The notes below the pieces were generated by a model. It worked only from the letters and a program-made list of their open reading frames with translations. It did not search any database and had not been told where the DNA came from. From contig NC_077232.1 of the NCBI RefSeq assembly GCF_027887165.1, forward strand, positions 7,006,891 through 7,070,890: a stretch of DNA of 64,000 nucleotides, given 5' to 3'. This document shows positions 1-11,540 of this stretch, piece by piece. How positions within the stretch are numbered: position 1 is the stretch's first letter; each line of letters begins with the position of its first letter. Position numbers and translations under genes: made by a program. The stretch is from Monodelphis domestica (Eukaryota > Chordata > Mammalia > Didelphimorphia > Didelphidae).

Positions 1-193
1 ACCTGGGTGATTGGGTGCTAGCCTCAGAAATTGGGGAATTAGGGAGGAGAGTAGGTTGAGAGGGAAAGAGGATAAGCTCAGTCATGGAAGTGTTGAATAG
101 GAGGCAGGTGGAGATAACCAGGATTTCCTTTGGACTTTGGACTTCTAGCCTCACCCCTCAACTGAAACTTGTTTCTCAAAAGTCACTGATGGT

Positions 194-266
194 CTTTTTT
201 TTTTTTTAACCCTTCCCTTCCCTTGTCTTAGAATCAATACTGTGGATTGGTTCTAAGGCAGGAGAG
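194..266 (-). mobile_element. SINE 3' fragment
   Basis: A poly-T run followed by 'aacccttccc' and 'gaatcaatac' is the reverse complement of the poly-A 3' end of the marsupial tRNA-type SINE. Confidence 0.6.
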
Positions 267-384
267 TCGCTGGGGGCCATCAGTCCACGACGCCTTGACA
301 GAGTCACAGGTGGTAGCTGAGGAGACCACAGAGTGGTCCTTGGCAAGATGTGACTCCCACTCTATCCCCCTTGCATGACTTCTT

Positions 385-545
385 TCTTTTTTTAACATTA
401 TTTTATTTGGTCATTTCTAAACATTATTCATTGGAAACAAAGATCATTTTCTTTTCCTCCCTCCACCCCCACCTCTCCCACCGCCGACGCGCGATTCCAG
501 CATGGCTTCTTTCATCAATGCCCCTTACCTATGACTTGACGTGAT
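385..545 (-). mobile_element. L1-type LINE 3'-end fragment
   Basis: The T-rich start then 'cattggaaacaaagatca' and C-rich 'cctccctcca' resemble the reverse complement of a marsupial L1 3' end, the same style as 9779-10540. A short, old fragment. Confidence 0.5.
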
Positions 546-1179
546 TATTATTCCTCCTAGTCTCAAAAGAAATAATGCAAGAGCAAAACAGCTGTACCTA
601 ATTCTTCAAAACATCCCCAAAAGATCAGACCTCAAACCCAATCCCAAAAGACTATCATGGGTTAACTTTTACTTAGGTGCATAATTCCCAGTGAAACCGC
701 AGCTACAGGCCAAGCCCAGAACTTTCTCATGAAGCCGGCCCACAAATCAATCCTAGAGGCCCGTACAATAGGTTCAGGTACAGTACAGGTACACTAAGCT
801 TCAATATGCCTCAGTGACTCAATTACACAAATCAGAAACTCAAACTCCCTAATAAGCCACCTGTGATGAAATCATTTATCTTGTATTCTGTCTGTAATCA
901 CAATACAAAAATATAGAATGTTAATCAAGTGATTTGTTAAAAGTTAATGTGTCACTTTTCCAATGATCTCTCTTTGATTTTGTGTACCTGCATACCAAGA
1001 AAATGGGTATAAAAATAAATCCCAGGCCTGGGAATGCCGGAGCAGCTGAGATACAAAGCAATCCCATGTCCGTTATGATTAAGCTGTCTTCCGTTTATTT
1101 ATTTTATGTTATTTATTTTGACTGATCATTTGCCACCTGTCGGGAACCCTGGAGTCGTGAGTGAGGTTGGACCCTGACC
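545..1179 (+). mobile_element. Possible solo LTR of an old endogenous retrovirus
   Basis: A unique-looking 0.6-kb block carries a TATA-like box (gggtataaaaataaat, about 1005-1020) followed by T-rich sequence and a segment at about 1135-1175 resembling the end of a retroviral LTR. It looks like a degraded fossil with no internal genes. Family and exact ends are uncertain; a different old repeat is possible. Confidence 0.4.
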
Positions 1180-1327
1180 GAGGCAGAGAGTGGTAAGGGT
1201 TAGGCCATGGGGGCTAAGTGACTTGCCCAGGGCCACCCAACTGGGAAGTGTCTGAGGTCAGATTTGAACCCAGGACCTCCCGTCTCTAGGCCTGGCTCTC
1301 AATCCACTGAGCCACCCAGCTGCCCCT
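1180..1327 (-). mobile_element. tRNA-type SINE, antisense
   Basis: Contains 'gtgacttgcccaggg', 'gatttgaacccaggacc' (reverse complement of the B box) and ends 'gagccacccagctgcccct', the reverse complement of the SINE 5' head. Confidence 0.85.
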
Positions 1328-1569
1328 ACAAATGATTTCTTAATTACTAAAATCTAATAGACTTTAAATAATCCTTATCTTCTTGACCTCTTTGTAACAT
1401 TTGGTATTGGTGACCACCTTCTCTTTCTGGATGCTATCCTTTCCTATTCTTGGTTACCTTGTAGAACTAGAAAAAAATTAATAACAAAATATATCTGGAG
1501 AAACAAAAAATCAGAGACAGTTAATATAAGGCACAGGGCTAGAGTGCCGGACCTAGAATAAGGAACATC

Positions 1570-1860
1570 AGTGGATGGAGAGCCAGGCCTAGAGATGGGA
1601 GGTCCTGGGTTCAAATGTGGCCTCAGCTGTGGGACCCTGGGTAAGTCACTTCACCCCCATTGCCTAGCCCTTACCACTTTTCTGCCTTGGAATCAATACA
1701 TAATATCGATTCCAATATGTCCCCAAATATTCAGAGCAGCTTTTTGTTGTACCAAAGAACTTGAAACAAATGGGATATCTGTCAAGTGGGGAATGACTGA
1801 CCAAATAGAATATTATTGAATACACAATATTGATTCCAAGAGGGAAGGGAAGGGTTTTTA
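1570..1860 (+). mobile_element. tRNA-type SINE, interrupted by L1 sequence
   Basis: Head, B box (gggttcaaat), core and 3' part (gccttggaatcaatac) are present, but the 3' part is split by a 110-bp block at 1711-1820 that is L1 sequence; the SINE then restarts with 'tacacaatattgattcca' and runs to the A-rich tail. Confidence 0.85.
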
Positions 1861-2029
1861 TTTTTAAAAAAAGAAAAGAAAAGAAAAACCTCCCAGCATT
1901 CCCTCTGTGCATTCCGCCTCTCCTTCTGTAAACCATCTCTCTTCTGCTGTGTTCTCTCTCTCCTTTCCTATTCATTCCTACATCAGAGAATAAAGAAAGA
2001 ATTGTTGGCCAAAGAAGAAGTAGAGAGGG

Positions 2030-2856
2030 TCATAGAAGATAAAAATAGACAAATCTAATTATATGTAATTGAAAAGGTTTAGGGTTTTTTTTTGGTAAAC
2101 AGAAGTAATTCAGAGAAAACTGGAAGGGAAACAACTGGGAAAAGATGTTTACAAAATATTTCTCTGATAAAGACCTAATATCCAGAATATATAAGGAATT
2201 AATGAAAATGTAGAAGAAAGAATCATTCCCCCATAGATAAATGGCCAAAGGATAGAAATGGGCGGTTTCCAAAGAATAAAGATAAACTATCAATAATAAT
2301 ATGAAAAAATACTCCAAATCATTCATCACAAAGGAAATGAGGAACAAAGCAACTCTGAGGTTCCACCTCACTCTTGTCAGATTGACAGTGCATTTATGGA
2401 CCACTAGCTCTTGGCATCTGTACCTGTAGTAAATGGTACAGAAACAAAAGAAAAGCAAAAAATGGAAAAATGGGGAAATGACAAACATTCGGGCTGGATG
2501 GCGTACTAATACATCATTGGTGGAGCTGAGAATGGTTCCTGGGATTTGGGGAAGGAATTTGGAACTATATCCCCAAAGGCACTAAATTAGGCATACTCCT
2601 TGACCCCAAAATAACACTATTGGCTCAGTACCCCCAAGAGATCAGAGGAAAGGGGAAAGATCCAATATGTCCCCAAATATTCAGAGCAGCTCTTTTTGTT
2701 GTACCAAAGAACTTGAAACAAATGGGATATCTGTCAAGTGGGGAATGACTCACCAAATAGAATATTATTGAACCATAAAAAAGGGAGACGGGTAACCAAG
2801 GAAAAATATTCTAAATTGACTAAATACAATTAAAAAATAAAATAAAATAAAAAAGG
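2030..2856 (+). mobile_element. L1 3'-end fragment
   Basis: Sequence such as 'aagacctaatatccagaat', 'aatggccaaaggatag', 'ccatagataaatggcc' and 'aaatattctaaattgact' followed by an A-rich tail at about 2830-2856 matches the terminal part of marsupial L1. Internal deletions compared with longer copies are likely. Contains the source-like copy (2661-2772) of the block found inside the SINE upstream. Confidence 0.75.
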
Positions 2857-3175
2857 AAGAAGAGATGGATTCAGGGAAAGCAGGGATGAACTGAAGCAGA
2901 ATCAAGTGAGGAAGAGAACAATGTATAAGATAGTGGTTACAATATTGTAAATAAAAACAACCTTGAAAGACTTAAGCACCGGGTTCAAGGCCATGACTAA
3001 CCCATGAGTCTGCAGGACAGACAGTGATGCCTACTTCCCATCTCCTGGCCTTGTGGCTCAGCAAAGGATGAATACCCTTTTTTCAAATAGGTCAATACAC
3101 AGATTTATTTTGCTTGACTAAGTTTTTGTCAGTGTGGGTTTTATTTCAGCTGGGGGTAAGGAAAGTCTGGTGTGT
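2857..3175 (+). mobile_element. Second L1 3'-UTR-like fragment
   Basis: Starts 'gaagagatggattcaggg' and includes 'ttgaaagacttaagcacc' and 'tttattttgcttgacta', features of another L1 3' UTR subfamily. It directly follows the A tail of the preceding fragment. Confidence 0.6.
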
Positions 3176-3261
3176 GGAGTGAAGGGATAGTCAAGCCAAG
3201 TCAATGAGCCTTTATTAAGTATATTCTATGGACCAGGAACCAACAAGAACTTTACATTCTT

Positions 3262-3422
3262 TTTCCCCCCCTTAGTTTCTGTCTTAGAATTAATACTAAG
3301 TATTGGAGTTAAGTGACTTACCCAGGGTCACACAACCAGGAAGTGTCTGGGGCCAAATTTGAACCCAGGACCTGCCATTTTCAGCTCAGGTTCTCTATCC
3401 ACTGAGCCACCTAGCTGCCCCC
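3262..3422 (-). mobile_element. tRNA-type SINE, antisense
   Basis: From 'tgtcttagaattaatac' through 'gggtcacacaaccaggaag' and 'tttgaacccaggacc' to 'gagccacctagctgcccc'. Confidence 0.85.
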
Positions 3423-4179
3423 AAAAGCTGAGGTTCTGATGAAGGAAGAGAACCCTTGAGAGAAAGCTGAAGGTATGGGGGAGCAGGTCCTAGGAGAAAG
3501 GGGCCATTGTGGTGAAGGATCTTCCAGAGAGAAAGAAGTCCAGAGAGTCAGGAATGGAAGAGTGGGAGTGAGTGGGGGGAAAGAAAAGGGAACGTACAGT
3601 GTGTCAATGAAACCTTTTTTAATGCACAGAAGGGAACAGAAGGAGGTTCAGATGCAGAAGGAAAGTACAGAGAAGCAAGAAGTTTAGGAATGAACGGGTT
3701 GAATTTATTATCTCTTTTTTTAACTGGACATAATCCAGAGAAAAAAGAAAGAAAATCAAATACAAAGAGAGAGAGAGAGCTCAGCCACATCTACAACATA
3801 ATGCCCTGGGGAAGAGCAGGAGGCATCTGAAAATCAGGGAAAGCTTCCTGGAGGAGGTGACACTGAATGGATTCTAAGAGGAGGGAGATGAGGAGGGAGA
3901 GAATTCCAGGCAAAAGGGTGGAGATGGGGGTGAGGAGCAGCCTGAGCCAAGTCCCCAAGATGGCAGGCTTGGGTCATGATTTTGTCAAAGTCTAGACTGG
4001 AAAAATGTTAAGGAGGCAAATTAAAATGTATGTGCATCCATTTCCCTCCCACCTCCTCTCCAGCCTGGTTGTTAAACATTTACTAGTCCATCCCGGTATT
4101 TTTCTATTGAGCATCCTTTGAGTTGGGCAGGAAGGAAATAAGTCGGGAAATAAAGCCATTAACCACCAGACGGAAGGCC

Positions 4180-4503
4180 AATAATTGCCACTTCTATAGC
4201 ACTGTAAGCTTGGTAAAGTGCTTTACACCCATTATCCCCTGAGATTCCCAACATTCCTTCTTCTTGGGTTTTTATGCAGTCATTTCTGTTGTATCCAACT
4301 CTTCCTGACTCCTGTTTGGGGTTTTCTTGGCAAAGATACAAGTGGTTTGCCATTTCCTCCTTCAGCTCATTTGATAGAGGAGGAAACGGAGGCAAAAAAG
4401 GGTAAAATGACTTGTCCAGGACCACACAGTAGATTTGAACTCAAGAAGATGAGTCTTCCTGATTCCAAGCCCAACGCTCTCTCCACTGCTCTGCCTAGCT
4501 GCC
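4180..4503 (-). mobile_element. Longer marsupial SINE (MAR1-like), antisense
   Basis: 'ggggttttcttggcaaagat', 'gtttgccatttcctcc', 'gaggaaacggaggcaaa', 'accacacagtagatttgaac' and 'ctctgcctagctgcct' are the ordered reverse complement of the MAR1-type SINE. The AT-rich 4180-4255 part (tatagcactgtaagc...gtgctttacac) is a MIR/L2-like tail next to it. Confidence 0.75.
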
Positions 4504-4662
4504 TCCTTATTCTGTGTGCCAGGATATACTTTTATCTTAAATTCAGTAGGTGCCAGGAACCTCCTTTGTCATTCTGAATAATGTAAGTGAATCAATGTTA
4601 TTTGCTACAGGATATCTAAATGCATAAATGGGTATGTATATGTGTATGCATGTGTCTATAAT

Positions 4663-4664
<2 letters not shown>

Positions 4665-4719
<55 letters not shown>
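4665..4719. repeat. (AC)n microsatellite
   Basis: About 27 uninterrupted AC dinucleotides. Confidence 0.98.
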
Positions 4720-4721
<2 letters not shown>

Positions 4722-4769
4722 GGATTTTCCCCAGTTAACAAGTCTTTATTCCTCCCCCCGCAATGAAAT

Positions 4770-5018
4770 GGCAGCTAGGTGGCAGAGTAGATGGAGTGCC
4801 TGGAATCAGGAAGACTCCTCTTCATGAGTTTAAATATGGCCTCAGACATTTGCTGGTTGTATGACCATAATCAAGTTGCTTTACCTAGGTTGCCTCGGTT
4901 TCCTCATCTGTAAAATATGGTGGAGAAAGAAATGGCCAACTACTCCAGTATCTTTGCCAAGAAAACCCTAAATGGAGTCATGAAGAGTTAGACACTGCTG
5001 GAAACAGCAAAGCAACAA
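4770..5018 (+). mobile_element. MAR1-like SINE
   Basis: Head 'ggcagctaggtggcagagtag', then 'cctcatctgtaaaatatgg', 'tttgccaagaaaaccc' and 'gcaaagcaac', the sense version of the family seen antisense at 4180. Confidence 0.8.
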
Positions 5019-5590
5019 TCAAGGAAAAGGAAAGAGGGAAATTATAATCTTGGAACAAATATGAAAATAGGCATAGTTGAGCAAAATGAATTCTCCCGTT
5101 GGCCAGGTCCAAACGTGTGTCCCTTTGTGGATATTTAACCATCACCCCTCGATTAGGGGGTGCTCAGAATTCTTCATTGGTCCTCTGGAATTCTAGTTGC
5201 TCATTGAGCTGATCAGAGTTCTGAAGAATTTCAAAGGTCTTTGTTTTGCCAATATTGTATAAGGTCACACATAGCTTTATTACTAAGTAAGGGTTAGCAG
5301 GTGATGCTGTCTGACAAGGTCAGTTGCAGAAAGAAAAACCAAAACTCAGCCACTTATTGCTCTGGCTCCCCATCTGTGGAATCCGAAGGAGTATTTCTTT
5401 GCTTCTCTTTTCAGCCAACTCCCCAGGTGTGCCTTTCTTTGGGTTCAGGGTCCAATCATTTAACACTTCCTCTAGAGAAGCAGGAAGTGTATGAATTATC
5501 TAGGAAGGAAGAAAAAAGAGAGTAAATTTTACTGGAGAAGCCTGACCTCTTTACCCTAAATGTGTCTACTCATGACTTGATAGCCTAGAT

Positions 5591-5914
5591 CTGTGATAGC
5601 GAACCTATGGCACATGTACCAAAGATGGCACTCAGAGCCCTCTCTGTGGGCACATGCACAGAGTTAGTTGCTAGAAAGGCTGAGGGACTGGAGTGGAGCT
5701 ACTCCCTTTCCCCTCTCCACTGCTCCTCCTGGCCTCTATGTCCAGCAGCCCAGTGGAAATGCTGACCCCCTCCCCTGAGAGGAGAGCCCAGGGCCACTCT
5801 CCTACCTTTCTCCCTTCCCTGCCTGGGATAAGAGGGGAGCATGGCATGGCATGCAGCCAGGGGCGGGGGGTGGGAGGGAAGGGCACATAGTCTCTAAAAG
5901 GTTCGCCATCACTG
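5591..5914. mobile_element. Short hAT-like DNA transposon (MITE) with TIRs
   Basis: Left end 'ctgtgatagcgaacct' and right end 'aggttcgccatcactg' are near-perfect inverted repeats of about 16 bp. Left-side interior 'atggcacatgtacc' and 'ggcactcagagccctctctg' are typical of a marsupial hAT nonautonomous family. The flanks (gcctagat / gcttagca) could be a decayed 8-bp target-site duplication. No transposase is present. Confidence 0.7.
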
Positions 5915-7277
5915 GCTTAGCAGGATGGTTGGTCCTGAGTCACATGGTTATTCTCATAAGAAAAAAAATCCAAGCTGTAAGATTCACTCATGATTATAAC
6001 TCAAAGAGCCCCAGCTTGAATGCATGCAGCTGTTTAGAGTGGGCTTCAGACCTCTGTCCTGTTTTGTTCTGTGAACTTGGAGCTACTCCCTGACCTCCTC
6101 CCTGGCAATCCGCTGTATCTAATTAAGAATAAAGCATAAAACATGGCAGCTCTGACTGGTCTCAACTTTGCATTACAAAATCAGAAATTAGGAACTTAAA
6201 GGAATAGGATTCTTCGTACGTGAGTCTGTGCCATCTGCAGCAGCAGAAGAGAAGCCATCATAGCGCGATAACGGGCCCCCTTGCTCATCCCAGCTCTGGG
6301 CTAGTTTGGCCACACACCCTTCTCGGGAACTGGAATGGGGGGAGCAGCCAATGGAAGAGATCTCTAGGCACCCCCATTGCCATCTTTCTTTCTTCAAAGG
6401 GCCGCCCTGCTGGAGCAGCTCCCTCGCCTGCCCACCATCACTGCCTGCCATCCCCGCCATGGGGCCCCACTTGCTCATCCTGAAACGGAAACTCAATGTT
6501 CCCAGCTGCCTCTGCTCCTTGCCGGGCCCCAATTGCCGTGTTCTATGAGCAGTCGGAGAGCTTCCAATTCCGCTCTCAGAACGCGTGCATGTCTCCCTCT
6601 GGCTGCATTAAGATTTGTGTGGATTGGAAGCTCGTTTGTGCAAGGAGATGACGGAGGGGGGCATCTACCCGGCCTGGAAGGCTTCCTCTGGGAGGCCAGA
6701 TGGGGAGAATTTGTTCCGGCTGCCCTCCGTGTGGAGTGCTTAGAACTCGGAAGGTCATCGGCCGCATTCCAGAAGCATCTCCGGGAATCCTGCGGCTTCG
6801 CCATCTTCGGTGCCCACCCAGCTCTCTCCTCTGGCTCGACGCCTTAGCCCACGGGCGGCTGAAGCAGGATGAGGGCAGACCACAAGCCCATGCCCACGGG
6901 CGGCTTGGGGGTGCCCCGCGCAGGGCAGGGAGGCCACCTGAGGGTGAGCTCCAAGCGACTAGCCAGGGAAGTCCTTCGGGCATGATGAAGCTTCTCGGCT
7001 GCCAGGCCCAGGGGGACGTGATGGAGGGGCCCTTCCCTCCCCTTCTCGGTGCTCGCAGATAGCTTTCTTGGGCTCGTTTCTGTTCCTTCTTAGACAGCAA
7101 CAAAGAGACTCTTCATTGCCTGTTGAGCCAGGACAGAACGTCCTCCTGAAAGGTTCAGATGGACCAACTATCTCCTCTCCTCTCGAGGCTGTTTATTTTC
7201 TTTTGGAGGAGTCTCTGTGCCTCCCCGGGTGGGAAGGAGGAGCCAGCAGCGGGCCACCTTCTCGCCTCTCCTAGCTG

Positions 7278-7291
7278 GTTGCCATGGAGAC
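7278..7291. promoter_or_regulatory. RFX (X-box)-like motif
   Basis: GTTGCCATGGAGAC is a near-ideal RFX palindrome. It is a sequence match only; no gene is seen nearby. Confidence 0.35.
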
Positions 7292-7324
7292 GTGAACACA
7301 TGGTGCTTCTGCAGTTGTTCTTTC

Positions 7325-7555
7325 TGGTTGGCGCAGTGGACAGGCCTCTGGCCCTAGAGCGAGGCACTCACTGGCTCTATGACCCTGGACAAGTCACTTA
7401 ACCTCTACTTACCTCCGTTTTCTTGGTGGGAAAACGGACATCATAATGGCGCCCCCTCCCCTGGTGGTTGTGAGGGTGGAAGGAGAGAACGTTTGGAAAG
7501 CGCTTCGGCCAGAGAGCAGCATAGCGTAGGCGCTTAATAAGTGAATATTCCTGCC
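7325..7555 (+). mobile_element. MIR/CORE-SINE copy
   Basis: 'ctctatgaccctggacaagt', 'cttaacctctacttacctcc' and 'gcgcttaataagtgaatatt' are the core and tail of an old CORE-SINE. Confidence 0.7.
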
Positions 7556-8310
7556 CTTCCTGTGAAAAACAATTGGTTTATGGCTCTCTGATCTCTGCCT
7601 CGTGGATTGCCGATCACGCCGGTGACCGTTCAGGACACCCGGAGGGACCCACTTCCTCGACTCGCGCTCAAGGGATCCTGTCCTTTATCAGCCTGCTGAG
7701 GCCCCAACAAGCAGGCTCAGCCATACAAGTGTCCGGGCTAGCGGGCCTCTGGGCGGATGAGTGATGCCAGCTTGAGGAAGAGGCTCATGCGACCTCCGGG
7801 CCCTCCCCCAACTTGGGGCGGTAGCATTCCTTTTCCCCTCTTCTGACGCCTTAGCCGTGGATGGGTGCGCACGAGGGGAGATGGCCCTCCCCTCGCCCCG
7901 CGTCTGACCAACCCTGGAAAGTCCCCGAGTTATTTTCGCTGCCCCATGAGCCCTGCTCACTTCCCTTGATTGCCCAAGTCTGCTCACAGGACGGTTGCCC
8001 AACTTCTGCCCATTGCCAGGAATCAGGTGGCAGCGACCTGCCCGCCCTCTGCCTTGGTGCACTCTGTGCCATACCATCTGTACTGGCTGGGACTCTAGTG
8101 GGGAGGGAGGGCGCATCTCATGCGCAGGAAGGACGGGAGGCGCCATTCATTAGAAGCGGTCAGGGCCTTCGCTTTTTTCCGGGTCCTTTAAAGAAGTGGC
8201 TATTGGCTTAGACGTCTGCTTCAGCGATTCGGACTGCAGAGCAGACAGGTTTTCTCTTGCTACTCCTTCTTAAGTTAGTGAGCATCAGGTTATAAGACTA
8301 GGTTCCAGGG

Positions 8311-8493
8311 GGCGGCTGGGTAGCTCAGTGGTTTGAGATTCAGGCCTGGGTTCAACTCTGGCCTTAGACCCTTCCCAGCTGAGTGACCCTGGGCAAGTCA
8401 CTTGACCCCCATGGCCTAGCCCTTACGGCTCTTCTGCCTTGGAGCCAATACACAGTAGTGGTTCCAAGACAGAAGGTGAGGGTTTAAAAAAAA
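8311..8493 (+). mobile_element. tRNA-type SINE, full-length-like
   Basis: Runs from 'ggcggctgggtagctcag' through 'gaccctgggcaagtcac' and 'gccttggagccaatac' to 'gggtttaaaaaaaaaa'. Confidence 0.88.
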
Positions 8494-8867
8494 AATGGCC
8501 AGGTTCCAAACTCCAAATGCTGGAGCAGCCATCAGAGCCAGGAGCGCCCATCGTCGAGTCTTCTGAGAAACCAACCCCAGGGAGAGCTCCGTGTGGCCTG
8601 CTCCCACAGACCAGCAAGAGAGTGACCAGCCCACCGACTATGCTATCTACGGAAGTGGACCCAGAAAGTGCCCCTCTGATGGGGACGGGAGACATCTTCT
8701 AGCACCCACTCAAGAGCCTTTTACTCAGGGCCTGGATGGGTGTCTGGGAGTCCCGGAGTCCATGCCCTGGTCTCAAGGGCTTGCCTTCATTCTTCTCTCT
8801 TTGTTATGCCTTCTCAGGAAAGATGTCTTTGTAAAAGATAGTGGACATTCATTCATTGGTTAATTAA

Positions 8868-9058
8868 CACTGGCCAGGCGGCTCAGGGGATAGAGAGCCA
8901 GGCCTAGAGTCTGGAATCCTGGGTTCAAGCTGGCCTCAGACACTTTCTAGTTGTGTGACCCTGGGCAAGTCACTTAACCCCATTTGCTTAGTTCTTACTG
9001 CCCTTCTGCCTTGGAACAGATACTTAGTATTAATTTTAAGATGGAAGGGAGGAGTTGA
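8868..9058 (+). mobile_element. tRNA-type SINE
   Basis: 'ggcggctcaggggatagag', 'tgggttcaagctggcctc', 'gaccctgggcaagtcac' and 'gccttggaacagatac' are present in order. Confidence 0.85.
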
Positions 9059-9364
9059 AAAACTTAATGTTGGACAGGTGGTGACTGGGCAACTCATATC
9101 AAGGGAAGAGAGGAAGGGGCCAGATAGGGGCTGGTGAATGATGGGAGAAGGGCACCCCAGCCCCTCAGCCTTACCCCTGGAATCCTGAGGGGAGAGGAGC
9201 AGCTACACTCTGGGGACCTGGCCCTGCCAGTGTAAGTGGTATTGGGAGAGCAAGCCCCAGACCTGCTCATGGAAGTAAATGTAGAATAAATACATTGCCA
9301 AAGGGATGATGCTGAGGCAGGTCTGACCAGACCCCCCGCCCCCAGCTCCAGAAGGCCCACTGTA

Positions 9365-9500
9365 CCCCCATGTCTTTAGGCTAAAATTCAGACTTCTCCC
9401 TTTGGTTTTTATAGCCATTTACTGTCTTCCTCCCCCCATCTTTCCAGTCTAATCAGACTTTCCTCCTCCTCAAGTGTGCCAGATTCTAACCAGACTGGTT
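9365..9500. mobile_element. L2-type LINE tail fragment
   Basis: 'taaaattcagacttctccc', 'atagccatttactgtcttcc' and 'cagtctaatcagac' resemble LINE2 3' sequence. Short and old. Confidence 0.4.
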
Positions 9501-9639
9501 CAATCACTATTCCCAGAGGAGCATCACTATTGCCCTTGCCCTATGGGAAATGGGAAGAAGAAGGGCCACTGGCAATGCAAAATATACCGTTCATGGGAGT
9601 GATTGTTCTACCAGAAATGTGCACGCTCCTACAAGGCGA

Positions 9640-9725
9640 ATAGCACTGGGTCTTACTTAAGGTTCAGAGTTATGGGTTCAAATCCCATGTCTGACCCTTA
9701 GGAGCTGTGTGACCCTGGGCAATGA
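9640..9725 (+). mobile_element. SINE 5' fragment
   Basis: 'atgggttcaaatcccatg' and 'gctgtgtgaccctgggcaa' mark the first half of a tRNA-type SINE; followed by a (TTG)n run at about 9738-9761. Confidence 0.55.
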
Positions 9726-9778
9726 AGCTGTTTAGTTTGTTGTTGTTGTTGTTGTTGTTGTTCAACCTGCACTCCTTT

Positions 9779-10540
9779 TTAAAAAAAAATATTTTAAATG
9801 TTTTTTTAATTTGAAAAATTGTATTTAATTAATTGATTTAGAATATTTTCCCATGGTTACATGATTCATATTCTTTCTCTTCCTCCCTCCCTCCCCCCTC
9901 CCATAGCCAATGAGCAATACCACTGAGTTTTACATGTGTCATTGATCAAGATCTATTTCCATATTATTGATATTTTTGCAATAGAGTAATCTTTTAGGGT
10001 CTACATCCCTAATCATATCCCCATCAACCCACGTGATCAAGCAGTTGTTTTTCTTCTGCATTTCTACTCCCACAGTTCTTCCTCTGGATACAGATAGTGT
10101 TCTTTCTCATAAGTCCTTCAGGATTGCCCTGGGTCATTTCACTGCTGCTAGAAGCAAAGTCAGTTACATTTGATTGCACTACAATGTATCCATCTCTGTG
10201 TACTGCTCTGGTTCTGCTCCTTTCCCTCTGCATCAGTTCCTAGAGGTTGTTTCAGTTCACATGGAATCACTCCAGTTCATTATTTCTTTCAGCACAATAG
10301 TATTCCATCACTAACAAATACCATAGTGTGTTCATCCATTCCCCAATTGAAGGGCATCCCCTCATTTCCCTTTTTTTTTGCCACCACAAAGAGTGAAGCT
10401 ATGAATATTCTTGTACAAATCTTTTTCCTTATTATTTCTTTAGGGTATAAACCCAACAGTGCTATGGCTGGATCAAAGGGCAGGCAGTCTTTTAAAGCCC
10501 TTTGGGCATAGTTCCAAATTGCTACCCAAAATTAAAGAGC
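9779..10540 (-). mobile_element. L1 3' end, antisense
   Basis: On the - strand this reads as a marsupial L1 3' UTR ending in a poly-A stretch (poly-T at the left edge). Markers on + are 'cccatggttacatgattcat', 'gtattccatcactaac', 'ccccaattgaagggcatccc', 'ttgccaccacaaagagtg' and 'gctatggctggatcaaaggg'. 5'-truncated, as most L1 insertions are. Confidence 0.85.
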
Positions 10541-10646
10541 AACTGCCCAAGACTAAGTCATAGACTGTGTTGGTGGAAAAAATTCCCACACTGATAGAAC
10601 CAGAGATCTTTGATACAGACTTAATAAAACCATTAGTCAGATTAGT

Positions 10647-10797
10647 TTTTTTTTAAACCCTTACCTTCCATCTTGGAGTCAATTGACTTCAAGGCAGAAG
10701 AATGGTAAGGCTAGGCAATGGGGGACAAGTGACTTGCCCAGGGTCACACAGTTGGGAAGTGTCTGAGGCCAGATTTGAACCTAGGACCTCCTATCCT
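10647..10797 (-). mobile_element. tRNA-type SINE, antisense
   Basis: Poly-T start, 'aacccttaccttccatcttg', 'gtgacttgcccagggtcac' and 'gatttgaacctaggacc'; the 5' head is missing. Confidence 0.82.
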
Positions 10798-10889
10798 GGC
10801 TCCATACTGATCAATTGGTACTGGTTCCATGTTCCTTGGATTGTTGGAAGCCTCTTTTCTCCTGAATTTAAGGAATTGCGCCTATTTAC

Positions 10890-11540
10890 TGTGAAGATTT
10901 GATTTAGCTACCTCCTGATTGTAACAATGGAGATACTTGGTCTAACAGAATCAAGAATGTCTTGCGAACTTTACATAGCTCCACCCTACTTAGTCTAACA
11001 AGGTCAGGAATGTCTGCACCCATAGTTAAGGATTAAGTATCTAGGAGGATGGTCTTTGATAGACATGTGCAAAAACAACTGACAGACCCCTGAGCTGTCC
11101 TAAGTCAAGATAAGCTACCATTGGTACAGATAAGACACAGAAAAGTGACATAAAACCGTCTATATAGGGTGTATCATTACAACACTAAAATTATCCTTAC
11201 ATCACTCTCCCCCTCCCAACTTAGAAATTCTCTAATCTTTCATCCATTTAGAAATCAGATTATGTAATATTGTATTGTTTTAATTAATTGGGTTTATTTA
11301 AGTAATTGTTTTTAATGTGTAAACATCTGTCTTCACCTGTATTTGGGGTCCAGGCCTAAACTGAGGGTGGGGCCTGGTCCTGATTTTTTGGGCAGTTGGT
11401 ATGCGTTGATTAATAAATTGATGATAGATCAAACCCATGTTTTTTCAGTCATTTCATCTTTTGCTCATTATGTCATTTGTTTCTCTGCTCTTCTGTGTGG
11501 CCTGGGATCGTTCCTGGCTTCTTTCAGCGTGCCCTGCTAG
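10890..11540 (+). mobile_element. Possible old LTR-type fossil
   Basis: A block with a TATA-like box ('gtctatatagggtg', about 11158), AT-rich middle, 'gggtggggcctggtcctg' and 'gattaataaattgatg' resembles a degraded marsupial retroviral LTR. No internal genes are seen. Ends and family are uncertain. Confidence 0.33.
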
